Positions 51,879-60,721 of a DNA stretch of 64,000 nucleotides are shown here, piece by piece. The notes beneath the pieces were generated by a model. That model made no database searches and was not told the origin of the DNA. It worked only from the letters and a program-made list of their open reading frames with translations. Within the stretch, counting starts at the first letter, position 1. Every line of letters begins with the position of its first letter. The stretch spans positions 744,001 through 808,000 of the forward strand of contig NZ_JAIHOO010000001.1 in the NCBI RefSeq assembly GCF_019733395.1, read 5' to 3'. Source of the DNA: Lysobacter sp. BMK333-48F3. GTDB taxonomy: Bacteria; Pseudomonadota; Gammaproteobacteria; Xanthomonadales; Xanthomonadaceae. The translations under genes and the position numbers were made by a program.

Positions 51879-52811
51879 CTAGGCCGCCAGCAACCCCGGG
51901 CGCTCCTCGAGCAGGGAGCGGTGCGCGCTCAGCCCGGCCATCGCGCCCGCCGCCAAGGCCAGCGCCGCGCTATGCATCGGCGCGGCCAGGTCGCCGGCGG
52001 CGAACACGCCCGGCACCGAAGTGCGCTTGAGCTCGTCGACCTTCAGGTAAGGCCCGAGCAGGCCGTCGGCGAACTCGCAGCCCAGTTGCTGCGCCAGGTC
52101 GCCGACCGGCTCGATCCGCGGCGCGACGAACATCGCCTCCACCGGCAAAGCGCGGCCGTCGGCGAGCACCGCCTCGGCCAGGGCCTGGCCTTCGCCGCGC
52201 AGGGCGAGCACCGGCACCGGCTCGATCCGCACGCCCAGCGCCTGCAACTGCCGGCACGTCTCGGCGTCGGGGTCGGTCAGTTGCTGGGTGAAATAGGTGG
52301 TCGGCCCCCACTCCGGAATCAGCATCGCCTGGTGCAGGCTGACATCGCCGGTGGCGAGCACGCCGAGCGGCCGGCCGGCGTACTCGAAACCGTGGCAATA
52401 GGGACAATGCAGCACGCTGCGGCCCCAACGCTCGCGCAAGCCGGGCAAGTCCGGCGCTACGTCGCGCACCCCGGTCGCCAGCACCAGCTTGCGCGCGGAT
52501 ACGCGCTCGCCGGAATCCAGCCGCAGGGCGAAGCCCGTCGCGGTGCGCTCGGCCGTGGTCGCGATGGCCTGCTTCAGGCTCACGCTCGGGTATGCCATCA
52601 ACTGCGTCAACGCCTCGGCGAGCAGGTCCTGCGGCGCCTTGCCGTCGTGCCCCAGCACCCCGTGCGAATGCGCGGCGAAGCGGTTGCGCGGCCGCCCGGC
52701 GTCGATCACCAGCACCCGCTTGCGCGCCCGCGCCAGCATCAGCGCCGCCGACAGGCCGGCGAAGCTGCCGCCGACCACCACCACCTCGTAGTCCGAACCC
52801 TCGATACCCAT
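51879..52811 (-). CDS. Thioredoxin reductase-like FAD/NAD(P) oxidoreductase
   Basis: 310 aa. FAD motif VVVVGGSFAGLSAALMLARA, the redox pair in HCPYCHGFEYAGRPLGVLAT, and the C-terminal FAD segment VPGVFAAGDLAAPMHSAALA. The CxxC places it in the thioredoxin-reductase-like group. Its true electron acceptor is unknown. It is divergent from an Rrf2-type regulator gene with an inverted repeat between, a common pairing. Confidence 0.9.
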   Translation of the reverse strand: MGIEGSDYEVVVVGGSFAGLSAALMLARARKRVLVIDAGRPRNRFAAHSHGVLGHDGKAPQDLLAEALTQLMAYPSVSLKQAIATTAERTATGFALRLDSGERVSARKLVLATGVRDVAPDLPGLRERWGRSVLHCPYCHGFEYAGRPLGVLATGDVSLHQAMLIPEWGPTTYFTQQLTDPDAETCRQLQALGVRIEPVPVLALRGEGQALAEAVLADGRALPVEAMFVAPRIEPVGDLAQQLGCEFADGLLGPYLKVDELKRTSVPGVFAAGDLAAPMHSAALALAAGAMAGLSAHRSLLEERPGLLAA

Positions 52812-52821
52812 GGCGGATCTC

Positions 52822-52837
52822 CAATTCGTAACAATTG
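52822..52837. promoter_or_regulatory. Inverted repeat between trxB-like gene and rrf2
   Basis: CAATT, 6-base spacer CGTAAC, AATTG, 11 bp before the oxidoreductase start in an AT-rich divergent promoter region. A probable operator for the Rrf2-family protein encoded at 52918. Confidence 0.5.
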
Positions 52838-52917
52838 AAGACCCAATATAGGGCGCGCCAAGGCAATATGCAACTTCAGATGATATGATTTGCCCGGACC
52901 CGACCCGACGAGCCCCC

Positions 52918-53367
52918 ATGAGACTCGACAGCCGCCTGTCGCGGATGCTGCACGTGCTGGTGCATATGGACAGCCACGAGCAGCGCGCGACCTCCGAGAC
53001 CATCGCCGGCATGCTCGGCACCAACCCCACCGTGGTCCGCCGCACCCTGGCCGGCCTGCGCGAGCACGGCATCGTCGCCGCCGAGCGCGGTCCCGGCGGC
53101 GGCTGGGTGCTGGCGCGGGCGCTGTCCGAGATCAGCCTGCTCGACGTCCACCACGCCCTCGGCAGCCCCAGCCTGTTCGCGATCGGCGTCGCCGACCGCA
53201 AACCCAGGTGCCTGGTCGAACAAGCCGTCAACGAGCGCATCGACTCGGCCCTGGCCGAAGCCGAAGCCACCGTCCTGGCCCGCTTCGCCGCGGTCAAGCT
53301 GGCCGACCTGGCGGCCGATTTCCACCGCCGGCTGAAGGCGCGCGGCGGCTGGACGCACGAGTTGTAA
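52918..53367 (+). CDS. Rrf2-family transcriptional regulator
   Basis: 149 aa from ATG 52918 (MRLDSRLSRMLHVLVHM); an ATG at 52885 adds 11 residues that do not fit the family. Winged helix: TSETIAGMLGTNPTVVRRTL, GPGGGWVLARALSEISLLDV. Only one cysteine remains in the sensor region (KPRCLVEQAV), so no iron-sulphur cluster is expected; it may sense thiol or oxidant stress. Likely controls the divergent thioredoxin reductase-like gene. Followed by a strong hairpin. Confidence 0.88.
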   Translation: MRLDSRLSRMLHVLVHMDSHEQRATSETIAGMLGTNPTVVRRTLAGLREHGIVAAERGPGGGWVLARALSEISLLDVHHALGSPSLFAIGVADRKPRCLVEQAVNERIDSALAEAEATVLARFAAVKLADLAADFHRRLKARGGWTHEL

Positions 53368-53374
53368 GCGAAGT

Positions 53375-53400
53375 GCGGGGCGGGCCATCGCCCGCCCCGC
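53375..53400. terminator. Strong hairpin between converging genes
   Basis: GCGGGGCGGGC, loop CATC, GCCCGCCCCGC: perfect 11-bp stem starting 7 bp after the rrf2 stop and followed by GGCCTTTC. A second small palindrome, GCCAG-TAG-CTGGC, at 53411-53423 touches the stop of the converging gene. Probably a bidirectional terminator. Confidence 0.75.
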
Positions 53401-53423
53401 GGCCTTTCAAGCCAGTAGCTGGC

Positions 53424-53957
53424 TTATTCCTGCGGCCTCACGCCGAGATAGGCGCCGGCGACGTACTGAGTCAGCCAAGGGTCCTTGCCTTCCAGTGCGA
53501 AGGCCCGGTCGAACAGGCGCTCGGCGGTCGCGCGATCGCCCTGCAACAGGTAGTTCGCCCCCACTTCGGCCAGCGCCCTGGCGTCGTCGTGGTTGTTGGC
53601 GAGGAAGCGCTCGAACAAGGGCTTGGCCTTGTCCCATTCGCCGGCTTCGGCGTACACGCGGGCGATGCGGTACACGTCGCTGTCTTCGTGCTTGCCGCCG
53701 AGAATGGCGTCGAACACGGCCTGCCCTTGCGGCTTCAGCCCACCGAGGTAATAGACCCGGCCGGCGCCGATCCGCTCCCAGCTGCCGTTCTTGCCCGCTT
53801 GCACCAGCGCCAGCTGCAGCAACGACTTGGCGGCGTCCTCGCCGGCCTGGCCGCGATAGGCCTCAGGCGCGGGCTGCGGCTTCTTCGCCGCATGGCCGGC
53901 ACCGGTACCGGCAAGGAATAGGACCGCGGCAGCCGCCGACATGATGTGTGCTTTCAT
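53424..53957 (-). CDS. Secreted TPR-like protein
   Basis: 177 aa from ATG 53957. Signal peptide MKAHIMSAAAAVLFLAGTGA then GHAAKK. The mature part has tetratricopeptide-like helix pairs: DVYRIARVYAEAGEWDKAKP and ARALAEVGANYLLQGDRATA, then ERLFDRAFALEGKDPWL. TPR folds mediate protein contacts in the periplasm. No partner is evident: the gene is flanked by a converging regulator and another small secreted protein on the same strand. Confidence 0.8.
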   Translation of the reverse strand: MKAHIMSAAAAVLFLAGTGAGHAAKKPQPAPEAYRGQAGEDAAKSLLQLALVQAGKNGSWERIGAGRVYYLGGLKPQGQAVFDAILGGKHEDSDVYRIARVYAEAGEWDKAKPLFERFLANNHDDARALAEVGANYLLQGDRATAERLFDRAFALEGKDPWLTQYVAGAYLGVRPQE

Positions 53958-54104
53958 ACGCCCCCTGATGACGTGCATGGTTCGCAAAACTAACACGCAA
54001 TCGGTCACATTTCGATCTGCGCCAGGGGGCGCTACGGCACAGAGCGGGGCGACGGGCAGGCGACGCCGATCCGTCGCCGGGACCGGCGTCGCCGAGCGGC
54101 GCGA

Positions 54105-54587
54105 TCAGCGCGCCGCGTCGCTGCTCAGCTCTTCGAACACGCTCTTGCCCACCGACGCCGACAGGTGGTTGAGGCCCATGACGATATTGGCCGAGGTGTC
54201 GGACACTTCGAATACGCGGTCGCGGTACTTCACCCGCAGGCCGAGGCGGTCGCGCCCGGCCATGACGCCGAACATCACCCGCACCCCGGGCGGACGCTGG
54301 CGGATGTCGACGATGGCGACCTCGGCGACGTCGTTGTCGGACACGCGCGCTTCGTTCTCCGCCGCTTGCTCGGCGTACGCCTGCTCGATCAGCGGCGGCA
54401 CCTTGTCGTTGTGTTCGCATTCGCCGCAGTCCCAGCGGATGCTCAACTTCGGCACGCTGCGCGCGGCGGCGGCCGTGGGCGCGGCGGCGGCGGCCGTATC
54501 GGCGGCGGCATCGGCCGATTGGGCCAGCGCGACGGGCGATGCCGCGGCAGCCAGCAGGGCGAAACAGAACCACACATCCTTGCGCAT
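54105..54587 (-). CDS. Small secreted hypothetical protein
   Basis: 160 aa from ATG 54587, preceded by GAGGGAATG. Signal peptide MRKDVWFCFALLAAAASPVA then LAQS, then an Ala-rich stretch to residue 45 and a small domain with a CGEC pair (IRWDCGECEHNDKVPPLIEQ) and beta-strands (VAEVAIVDIRQRPPGVRVMF; LRVKYRDRVFEVSD). I do not recognise the family. The CxxC could bind metal or form a disulphide in the periplasm. Confidence 0.72.
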   Translation of the reverse strand: MRKDVWFCFALLAAAASPVALAQSADAAADTAAAAAPTAAAARSVPKLSIRWDCGECEHNDKVPPLIEQAYAEQAAENEARVSDNDVAEVAIVDIRQRPPGVRVMFGVMAGRDRLGLRVKYRDRVFEVSDTSANIVMGLNHLSASVGKSVFEELSSDAAR

Positions 54588-54812
54588 ACATTCCCTCGTA
54601 TGAACGTTCCCGGCCCGGGCCCGGCCTCGCTGCGCGGCGATCCATCCGGGCCTGCGCAGACCCGCGCGGATCATAGCAATGCGTCGGCGCCGCGGTGCAT
54701 CGGCATTGCCATCGGAGCGTCCACACGCGGGCGTACGCGCCAAGCCGCCGCGCTGACGTTGCGTGGCGGCCTGGCTGAAAAACGGCGGCGGCATCGCGCC
54801 CCGCCGAACCGC

Positions 54813-55229
54813 TCAGCCGATCAAGGCCGATGCCGCGCCGCTCAGATACAAGGCCAGGACCAGGCTCAGGATGAAGAACGGCGCCCGGAACATGTAGCGC
54901 TTGGCGATCCAGACCAGGCCGGCGAGGAAGGCCGCGCCGATCGCGCACAGGAACGCCGACCCGGCCAGCCATTGCGGATGCGCCCAGGCCAGATACGCGT
55001 AAGCGGCGCCGAACAGCATCATGCCGGCCGAATGTCCGGCGTTGAAACCGACCCAGGCCCGCCACAGGTCGGTGGCCGGACTGACCCTCAACGGCGTGCC
55101 CGCCATGGCCTGCTTGACGGAATCGACCGCCGGTTCGAGCTTGCGTCCGAACAGGGTGTACAGCAGATGCACGGTGCCGATGTAGAGCATGAGCGCGGCG
55201 CCGATCAGGACCAGCCAGTTGGTTGTCAT
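54813..55229 (-). CDS. Small four-helix membrane protein
   Basis: 138 aa from ATG 55229. Four hydrophobic segments: WLVLIGAALMLYIGTVHLLY, FNAGHSAGMMLFGAAYAYLA, LAGSAFLCAIGAAFLAGLVW and FFILSLVLALYLSGAASALI. Family unassigned; conserved-looking polar residues are in TVHLLYTLFG and AWVGFNAGHSAG. It lies 44 bp downstream of the TetR gene on the same strand and is probably in its operon. Confidence 0.78.
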   Translation of the reverse strand: MTTNWLVLIGAALMLYIGTVHLLYTLFGRKLEPAVDSVKQAMAGTPLRVSPATDLWRAWVGFNAGHSAGMMLFGAAYAYLAWAHPQWLAGSAFLCAIGAAFLAGLVWIAKRYMFRAPFFILSLVLALYLSGAASALIG

Positions 55230-55273
55230 GAACCGATCTCGAGGTGGGAAGCGGTGTCCGCGGCGAGCCGCGC

Positions 55274-55858
55274 CTAGGCGGCGGCGCCGGCGAGGAAGAA
55301 TTCGAAGGCCTCGGCCAGGCCGTCCTGCAGCGCCGATTCCGGATCGCCGAGCCAGGCCATCAGCGCCGACAGGTACAGGTAATGGAAGTAATGCGCGAGG
55401 CGCTCGGCAGGGCGATCGCGGCTCAACTCGCCGCGTTGTTGCGCCTGCTCGATCAAGCGCGCATAAACCGCGATCGCGCCCGAGGAGGCTTCGCCCTCGC
55501 GCCGCGGCCCGGCTTGCTGGAACCGGTAGCGCAGGTACGGCGCCGCGTACTGGCGGTTCGCTTCCCACCACAGCGCCGCGCCGCGCAACAACGCCGACAT
55601 CTGGCCGGCGAACCCGGCCTGCGCGGGCGGCGCCGTCGGCCGGTCGCGCTCGAACTGCGCGTGCATCCAATGCACCAGCACCGCTTCCTTGACCGGAAAG
55701 TGGTTGTACAGCGTGCCGCGCGCGACATCGGCCTCGGCGGCGATCTGCTCCATGGTGATCGCGTCGTAGCCGTCGCGCTCGAACAACCGGTGCGCGGTCT
55801 CGGCGATGCGGTCGCGAGTCTGATCGCGCTTGCGCGCTCGGCGCGGCTCTGCGGGCAT
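55274..55858 (-). CDS. TetR-family transcriptional regulator
   Basis: 194 aa. Helix-turn-helix residues 14-60: RIAETAHRLFERDGYDAITM then EQIAAEADVARGTLYNHFPV. The C-terminal ligand domain is helical without recognised specificity. Followed by a four-helix membrane protein on the same strand and divergent from another small membrane protein; a palindrome lies in the shared gap. Confidence 0.9.
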   Translation of the reverse strand: MPAEPRRARKRDQTRDRIAETAHRLFERDGYDAITMEQIAAEADVARGTLYNHFPVKEAVLVHWMHAQFERDRPTAPPAQAGFAGQMSALLRGAALWWEANRQYAAPYLRYRFQQAGPRREGEASSGAIAVYARLIEQAQQRGELSRDRPAERLAHYFHYLYLSALMAWLGDPESALQDGLAEAFEFFLAGAAA

Positions 55859-55890
55859 GTTCGCCTCTAATTATGGACAATGATTATTTT

Positions 55891-55903
55891 TAGACAATGT
55901 CTA
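55891..55903. promoter_or_regulatory. Palindrome, likely TetR operator
   Basis: TAGACA-A-TGTCTA, perfect 6-bp arms around one base, with a GGACAATGATTA half-site-like repeat at 55875-55886. It lies 33 bp from the TetR start and 39 bp from the divergent membrane-protein start, in an AT-rich stretch. Confidence 0.6.
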
Positions 55904-55941
55904 TAATTGGTCAAGCCCACTTCTTTCGCCCGAGACCCGCC

Positions 55942-56337
55942 ATGACCCGCACCGCCGCCTACGCCTTGATCGTGCTCGGCCTGTTCCATCTGGCGGCGAT
56001 GGCCCCGGATGCGTGCGACCACCTCGGTGTCTGGCTGCGCGGCGGCCTGTGGACCACCGCGCATCTGCAACCCGTCGCCACCCAGGCGCAGGCCCTGGCC
56101 GCGTCCAATGCGGCGTTCTGGCAGTCGCTCGGCGGCCCCGCCCTGCCCCTGATCGTGCTCGGCGCCCTGTTGCTGCACCTGGAACGCCGTGGCGTGCCGA
56201 TCCCCGCCTTCGTCGGTGCCGCGCTCGCCGCCTGGGCCGCGCTGGCGGCCCTGGTCATGCAGCCCAGCGGATTCCCGTTGCTGGTCGCGATCGCGCTGAT
56301 GCTGCTGGCGGGGTCGCGCCGCGCTCGTCGCGGCTGA
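55942..56337 (+). CDS. Small membrane protein (DUF6463-like)
   Basis: 131 aa from ATG 55942. Three to four hydrophobic segments: AAYALIVLGLFHLAAMAPDA, LGGPALPLIVLGALLLHL, IPAFVGAALAAWAALAALVM and FPLLVAIALMLLAG. The FHL and FW-SLGGPALPLIVLG pattern resembles DUF6463 proteins, but that match is from memory and weak. Divergent from tetR, so probably regulated by it. Confidence 0.7.
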   Translation: MTRTAAYALIVLGLFHLAAMAPDACDHLGVWLRGGLWTTAHLQPVATQAQALAASNAAFWQSLGGPALPLIVLGALLLHLERRGVPIPAFVGAALAAWAALAALVMQPSGFPLLVAIALMLLAGSRRARRG

Positions 56338-56472
56338 CGCCTCGGTCGCGCCGCCCCTGCCTTCGCGCCGTTGCGCCTGGGTTTGGTCGCGTACTGATTG
56401 ACGGTCGCGCAGACCCGCTCGACCATCGCGGCCAGCTTGCGCCGGACGCGCGCCGACCACACAGGGAACTTC

Positions 56473-57294
56473 ATGCCGCATCGCCGCCGTATCGGCCTGA
56501 CCGTGTTTTTCGCCGTCGCGTTCGCCGTGCCTTGGTTCGGCTGGACCCTGATCGACAACGCGGCGCTGAGCTTGTGGCTGTTCCCGCTGTGCGTCAGCGC
56601 GGCCGGATTCGCCGCGGCCTGGGCCGAAGGCGGCCGCACCGGCCTGGGCGAATTCTGCCGGCGGACCTGCCGCGTGCGCGGCGCGATGCGCTGGACCCTG
56701 CTGGCGGCCTTGATAGCGCCGGCGCTGGGACTGGCTTATCTGCTCGCCACCGGCACGTCGCTGGCGGCGCTGCGGCCGGCGTACGAGGCCGGCCTGGCGA
56801 CGACGCTGGCGGCGGCGGTCGTGACCGGCCCGCTGGCCGAGGAGTTCGGTTGGCGCGGCTATCTGCAGCACCGCTTGCTGGATAGGCTGAGCCCGTTGGC
56901 TACGGCGCTGTGCATCGGCGCGGTCTGGTCGCTGTGGCACGTGCCGCTGTTCGGCGAGGCGGTGTTCGGCAGCGTCGCGTCCTCGCTGCGCTACCTCGGC
57001 TACCTGAGCGTCTGGTCGGTGTTCATGGTGTACCTGGTCCGGCGCGGCGGCGGCTCGGTGTGGCCGGCGGTGGCCTTCCACTGGGCCGCGAACGTCCACG
57101 CCGATCTGCTCGCCGCGCTGTTGCCCTCGGTCGACGGCAGCCTGCTGCCCGGCGGTTCCAAGGGCCTCGGGCTGTACCTGCTGCTGGCCGCGCTGTTCGT
57201 CGCGCTGCGCTGGCGTTTCTTCGCCGGGCGAGGCGCGGCGACCCAACCGGCCGAGTGCGCGCCACTGGCAGCGACGGCTGCGGCCGAACGCTGA
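56473..57294 (+). CDS. CPBP-family intramembrane metalloprotease
   Basis: 273 aa from ATG 56473, with GGGA upstream. About eight membrane helices. CPBP (Abi) motifs: EExxxR as LAEEFGWRGYLQH, WSLWHVPLF with the metal-binding His, and FHWAAN. Family members cleave prenylated or membrane peptides, sometimes giving bacteriocin self-immunity. No bacteriocin gene is next to it. Confidence 0.9.
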   Translation: MPHRRRIGLTVFFAVAFAVPWFGWTLIDNAALSLWLFPLCVSAAGFAAAWAEGGRTGLGEFCRRTCRVRGAMRWTLLAALIAPALGLAYLLATGTSLAALRPAYEAGLATTLAAAVVTGPLAEEFGWRGYLQHRLLDRLSPLATALCIGAVWSLWHVPLFGEAVFGSVASSLRYLGYLSVWSVFMVYLVRRGGGSVWPAVAFHWAANVHADLLAALLPSVDGSLLPGGSKGLGLYLLLAALFVALRWRFFAGRGAATQPAECAPLAATAAAER

Positions 57295-57321
57295 GCGCCC
57301 GGCCGCAGCCGCCGCGGCGGC

Positions 57322-58143
57322 TCAGCTCTGGTGGATCTCGATCGAGCCGTCGAAGCCGTTGGCCTGGGCGACGGGGAAGTTGCCCGGCAGCGCGCCGAGC
57401 ACCGCGCCGCCGGCGACGTTGCCGGCCGCCGGCAGCACCGCCGCGCCGTTCATCACCGCCGGCAACTGCGGCAGCAGGAAGCCCTGCGGGAAGTTCACCA
57501 CGCCCGCCATCGGGTAGTTGTCGATGTTGGCCGCCGCGGCCTGCGGCATGACGTTGACCGGCTTGGTGATCGCCACCGCGCGCCAGGAGATCTTGATGAA
57601 GGCCGGCGCGTAGGAATACAGGTTGGTGTCGGCGGTGGTGTTCGCATCCGACCACGGGTCCTGCGAAGCCTGGACGCAGTAGTACACGCCGTACCACACC
57701 GGTTGCTGTCCCTGGCCTGAGATCTCGAATTGCCGGCAGGCGGCGAGATAGGCGTCGATATAGCCCTCGACGGTGGCGTGGTTGGCGTTGCCGGTCGCGG
57801 TCAGCGGGGTCAGGTTCTGCCAGGTGTTGCCCGGCCCGCCCCAGCGGCCGTTGATCAGATGCGCGCGCACCCAGGTGTTGTTGGCGTCGGTGGTGAAGGT
57901 TTCGGCCGGCCCGGCGGGCAACAGCTGGTCCCAGGGCGCGCCCAGGGCGGTCGGCAGGTTGTTGCCCTGCACCCCGGGCATGACCAGGTCCGAGCCCAGG
58001 ATCGCCGCGGCGCTGGCGGCGCCGAAGTTGATCTGCTGCCGCGGCGCCAGGCCGCCGGTCTGGTATTGGGTCATCGTGAAGATGACCTGGTCGGTGCTCC
58101 AGCGCGGGTTGTTCGGCGACCCGGTATAGATGATGCGGCTCAT
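57322..58143 (-). CDS. Unknown protein with nuclease-like HxxxxGRxGGxGNxxxNLTPLT motif, copy 1
   Basis: 273 aa, ATG 58143 with AGGA upstream, no signal peptide. The central segment VRAHLINGRWGGPGNTWQNL followed by TPLTATGNANH and VEGYID resembles the core of DNA/RNA non-specific (beta-beta-alpha-metal) endonuclease-like toxins, in which the His and Asn bind catalysis and metal. The rest is unfamiliar (MTQYQTGGLAPRQQINFGAA). A paralogue of about four-fifths identity by eye lies immediately upstream on the same strand. The nuclease reading is tentative. Confidence 0.72.
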   Translation of the reverse strand: MSRIIYTGSPNNPRWSTDQVIFTMTQYQTGGLAPRQQINFGAASAAAILGSDLVMPGVQGNNLPTALGAPWDQLLPAGPAETFTTDANNTWVRAHLINGRWGGPGNTWQNLTPLTATGNANHATVEGYIDAYLAACRQFEISGQGQQPVWYGVYYCVQASQDPWSDANTTADTNLYSYAPAFIKISWRAVAITKPVNVMPQAAAANIDNYPMAGVVNFPQGFLLPQLPAVMNGAAVLPAAGNVAGGAVLGALPGNFPVAQANGFDGSIEIHQS

Positions 58144-58404
58144 GGCGGTGTCCTGTCGGGTCGTGGGCGGCGGGATCGGCCGGATGACGCGCAAGACACG
58201 ACCCTTCCTCCGTGCGCAGCGGTCCGAAGCCGTGGCCGCCGCGGTACGGGCTCGCGCCGTCGGGCGACGAGCGGCCTTGCCGGCGGCGGCACGAACTCGT
58301 CGGTAAACAACGCACGGTCGAGGCGAACGTGAAGCGCGCGGCCGCCGCAGCGGACGCGCGGGCTTCACGGCGCCCCCCGCGCGAACCGGCCTACGCGAAG
58401 CAGC

Positions 58405-59220
58405 TCAATCCTGGTGGACCTCGATCCCGCCGTCGAAGCCGTTGGCCTGCGCGGCCGGGAAGTTGGCCGGCAGCGCGCCCAGCACCGCGCCGCCGGCGAC
58501 ATTGCCGCGCGCCGGCAGCGTCTCGGCGCCGTTCATCACCGCCGGCCGCTGCGGCAGCACGAAGCCCTGCGGGAAGTTCGCCACGCCCGCCAGCGGGTAC
58601 CTGTCGATGTTGGCCGCCGCAACCTGTGGCATGACGTTGACCGGCTTGGCGATCGCGACCGCGCGCCAGGAAATCCTGATGAAGGCCGGCGCATAGGAAT
58701 ACAGATTGGTGTCGCCGGTGCCGTTCGCATCCGACCACGGCGCCTGCGAGACTTGCGCGCAGTAGTACGCGCCGTACCACGCCGGGCGCGGCCCACCCTG
58801 TTCGTACTGGTAGCAGGCGGCCAGATAGGCGTCGATATAGCCTTCGACCGCCGCATGGTTGGCATTGCCGACACCGGTCAGCGGCGTCAGGTTCTGCCAG
58901 GTGTTGCCCGCCCCGCCCCTGCGGCCGTCGATCAGATGCGCGCGTATCCAGATGTTGTCTGCGTCGGTGACGAAGGTGTCGGACGGCCCGCCGGGCAACA
59001 GTCGGTCCCAGGGCGCGCCTCTCGCCGTCGGCAGGTTGTTGCCCTGCGCGCCGGGCATGATCAGGTCGGGCCCCAGGATCGCCGCGGCGCTGGCCGCGCC
59101 GAAGTTGATCCGCTGCCGCGGCGCCAGGCCGCCGGTCTGGTATTGAGTCATCGCGAAGATGAACTGGTTGGTGCTCCAGCGCGGGTCGTTCGGCGCGCCG
59201 GTGTAGACGATGCGGCTCAT
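58405..59220 (-). CDS. Unknown protein with nuclease-like motif, copy 2 (tandem paralogue)
   Basis: 271 aa, ATG 59220 with AGGGGA upstream. It aligns end to end with the 57322 product with one two-residue gap; the motif reads IRAHLIDGRRGGAGNTWQNL then TPLTGVGNANH. Both genes also share their leader sequence GATGCGGCTCATGGCGGT, so the duplicated unit includes the translation start. The pair is separated by 261 bp without a gene. Function as for copy 1, tentative. Confidence 0.72.
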   Translation of the reverse strand: MSRIVYTGAPNDPRWSTNQFIFAMTQYQTGGLAPRQRINFGAASAAAILGPDLIMPGAQGNNLPTARGAPWDRLLPGGPSDTFVTDADNIWIRAHLIDGRRGGAGNTWQNLTPLTGVGNANHAAVEGYIDAYLAACYQYEQGGPRPAWYGAYYCAQVSQAPWSDANGTGDTNLYSYAPAFIRISWRAVAIAKPVNVMPQVAAANIDRYPLAGVANFPQGFVLPQRPAVMNGAETLPARGNVAGGAVLGALPANFPAAQANGFDGGIEVHQD

Positions 59221-59388
59221 GGCGGTATCCCCTGATGGACGGAATCTGCGGAGACCGACGACGCGGCAAGCGCGCACGGCGCGCATCGGCGGGCCGGATC
59301 CCCGGCGCACGGTCTCTCGATACTGGACGCCGTATCCGTCGCATTCAGGACAGCGCCGCGACTGGGCGGGTATCGGTTGCGGTGGTCG

Positions 59389-59682
59389 TCAGGCCCGGCG
59401 AGGCCGGCGCGCCAGCGCCGCGGCGATAGCGCCGGCCAGCAGCGCGAACGCCAGCCCCAGCGCCAGGTCGGCGGCGAAATAGCCCAGGTGGAAGTCGTAG
59501 TTCTCGCAGCCCGCCGCGCCGCAATCGCCGCCGATGCGGCGGAACGCGTACGGAAACCCGGCGACTTCCTGGCCGTCGTAGCGATAGGCCTCGCGGGTGC
59601 GCCAGTAGGGCCAGGCGTTGACCGCGGCCGCCGCTGCGAGCGCGAGGGAGAAGATCGAAACGAAGGCGATTTTCGCGCGCAT
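59389..59682 (-). CDS. Small membrane protein, hypothetical
   Basis: 97 aa from ATG 59682. An N-terminal hydrophobic segment (AKIAFVSIFSLALAAAAAVN) and a C-terminal helix (ADLALGLAFALLAGAIAAAL) flank a short external loop with two cysteines (GGDCGAAGCENYDFHLGYF) that could form a disulphide. No family recognised. It is flanked by the tandem paralogues and the divergent UDG-like gene. Confidence 0.65.
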   Translation of the reverse strand: MRAKIAFVSIFSLALAAAAAVNAWPYWRTREAYRYDGQEVAGFPYAFRRIGGDCGAAGCENYDFHLGYFAADLALGLAFALLAGAIAAALARRPRRA

Positions 59683-59911
59683 TGGGCTGACGTCCTGGTC
59701 GTTCCCTGGGCCGGCGGGGCTTGCCGGGCGTTGTTCGCGCCCCCTTGGCGAAGCCCCTATCGCAGGCGTCGCCGCAGGCAGGCACTGTACACGAGCATCG
59801 CCAGGCCGCCCGGCCGGACCACAGCCGAGCCGACGTGGCCGCAGGCCGGAAGCGGCTGCGTTCCCCCAGTAGCCACGCCCGCAGCCGACGCGGGCGGCGT
59901 AGGAGTACGCG

Positions 59912-60694
59912 ATGATCACCGACGCCTTCGATACCGGGCCGACCGGCAAGTTCAGGACGCTGTGCCGCAACTACCCCGACGACTCGGTCTACAACGGGGC
60001 CGACGGCTTTCGTTCGCTGTGGGGACCGATCTTCTACCGCGGACGCGCCAACGGCAGCGCGCGCCTGCTGGTCATCGGCCAGGACCCGGCCCAGACCGAG
60101 GCGGTCACGCGCCGGATCCTCTCGGGCCAGGCCGGCCGCCGCGTGCAGGGCTTCGTCGAGAAGCTGGGCATGACGAAAAGCTATCTGATGATCAACGCCT
60201 TCCTGTACGGCATCTACAACCAGAGCATGGCGATGCCGCACTTGAACGACGCCGGCATCCTGGCCTATCGCAATCAGTGGCTGGAGGCCGCGTTCGCGCC
60301 GGGCAAGATCGAAGCCGTGGTCACCTTCGGCAACGCCGCGTTCGACGCCTGGAAGGCGTTCAAGACCACGCCGGCCGGCCAAAGCGTGAACGTCTTCCAG
60401 CAGCGCGCGCTGCACCCGACGGCGGACAAGCCCGGCGGCCCGATCACCCGCAAGGACCTGCTCGACAACTGGAACATCGCCCTGCAGCACCTGCACGCCA
60501 ACCTGCAGACGCCCGACACGGTCCAGCCGCTGGCGCTGTACGGGAACAACTTCACCGCAGCCGAACTGCCGGAAATTCCCAGCCGCGATTTCCCGATGGG
60601 CCTGCAAGCCTGGATGCGCAGCCAGGATTTCTGGGCCGGCATGTCCTCCGCGCCGGGCACCCAGCGCGCCAACATTTCGATCGAAGTGCCGTAG
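59912..60694 (+). CDS. Uracil-DNA glycosylase superfamily protein
   Basis: 260 aa. The UDG-like motif LLVIGQDPAQTEAVTRRILS (family motif GxDP) and later VVTFGNAAFDAWK and RALHPTADKPG (motif with His) are visible. Length and the central INAFLYGIYNQSM are compatible with uncharacterised UDG-superfamily members. A DNA-repair role is likely but base specificity is not predictable. It faces an epimerase gene on the opposite strand. Confidence 0.8.
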   Translation: MITDAFDTGPTGKFRTLCRNYPDDSVYNGADGFRSLWGPIFYRGRANGSARLLVIGQDPAQTEAVTRRILSGQAGRRVQGFVEKLGMTKSYLMINAFLYGIYNQSMAMPHLNDAGILAYRNQWLEAAFAPGKIEAVVTFGNAAFDAWKAFKTTPAGQSVNVFQQRALHPTADKPGGPITRKDLLDNWNIALQHLHANLQTPDTVQPLALYGNNFTAAELPEIPSRDFPMGLQAWMRSQDFWAGMSSAPGTQRANISIEVP

Positions 60695-60721
60695 TCGCGC
60701 GGCCGTCCGGCGCCGGCCCGA

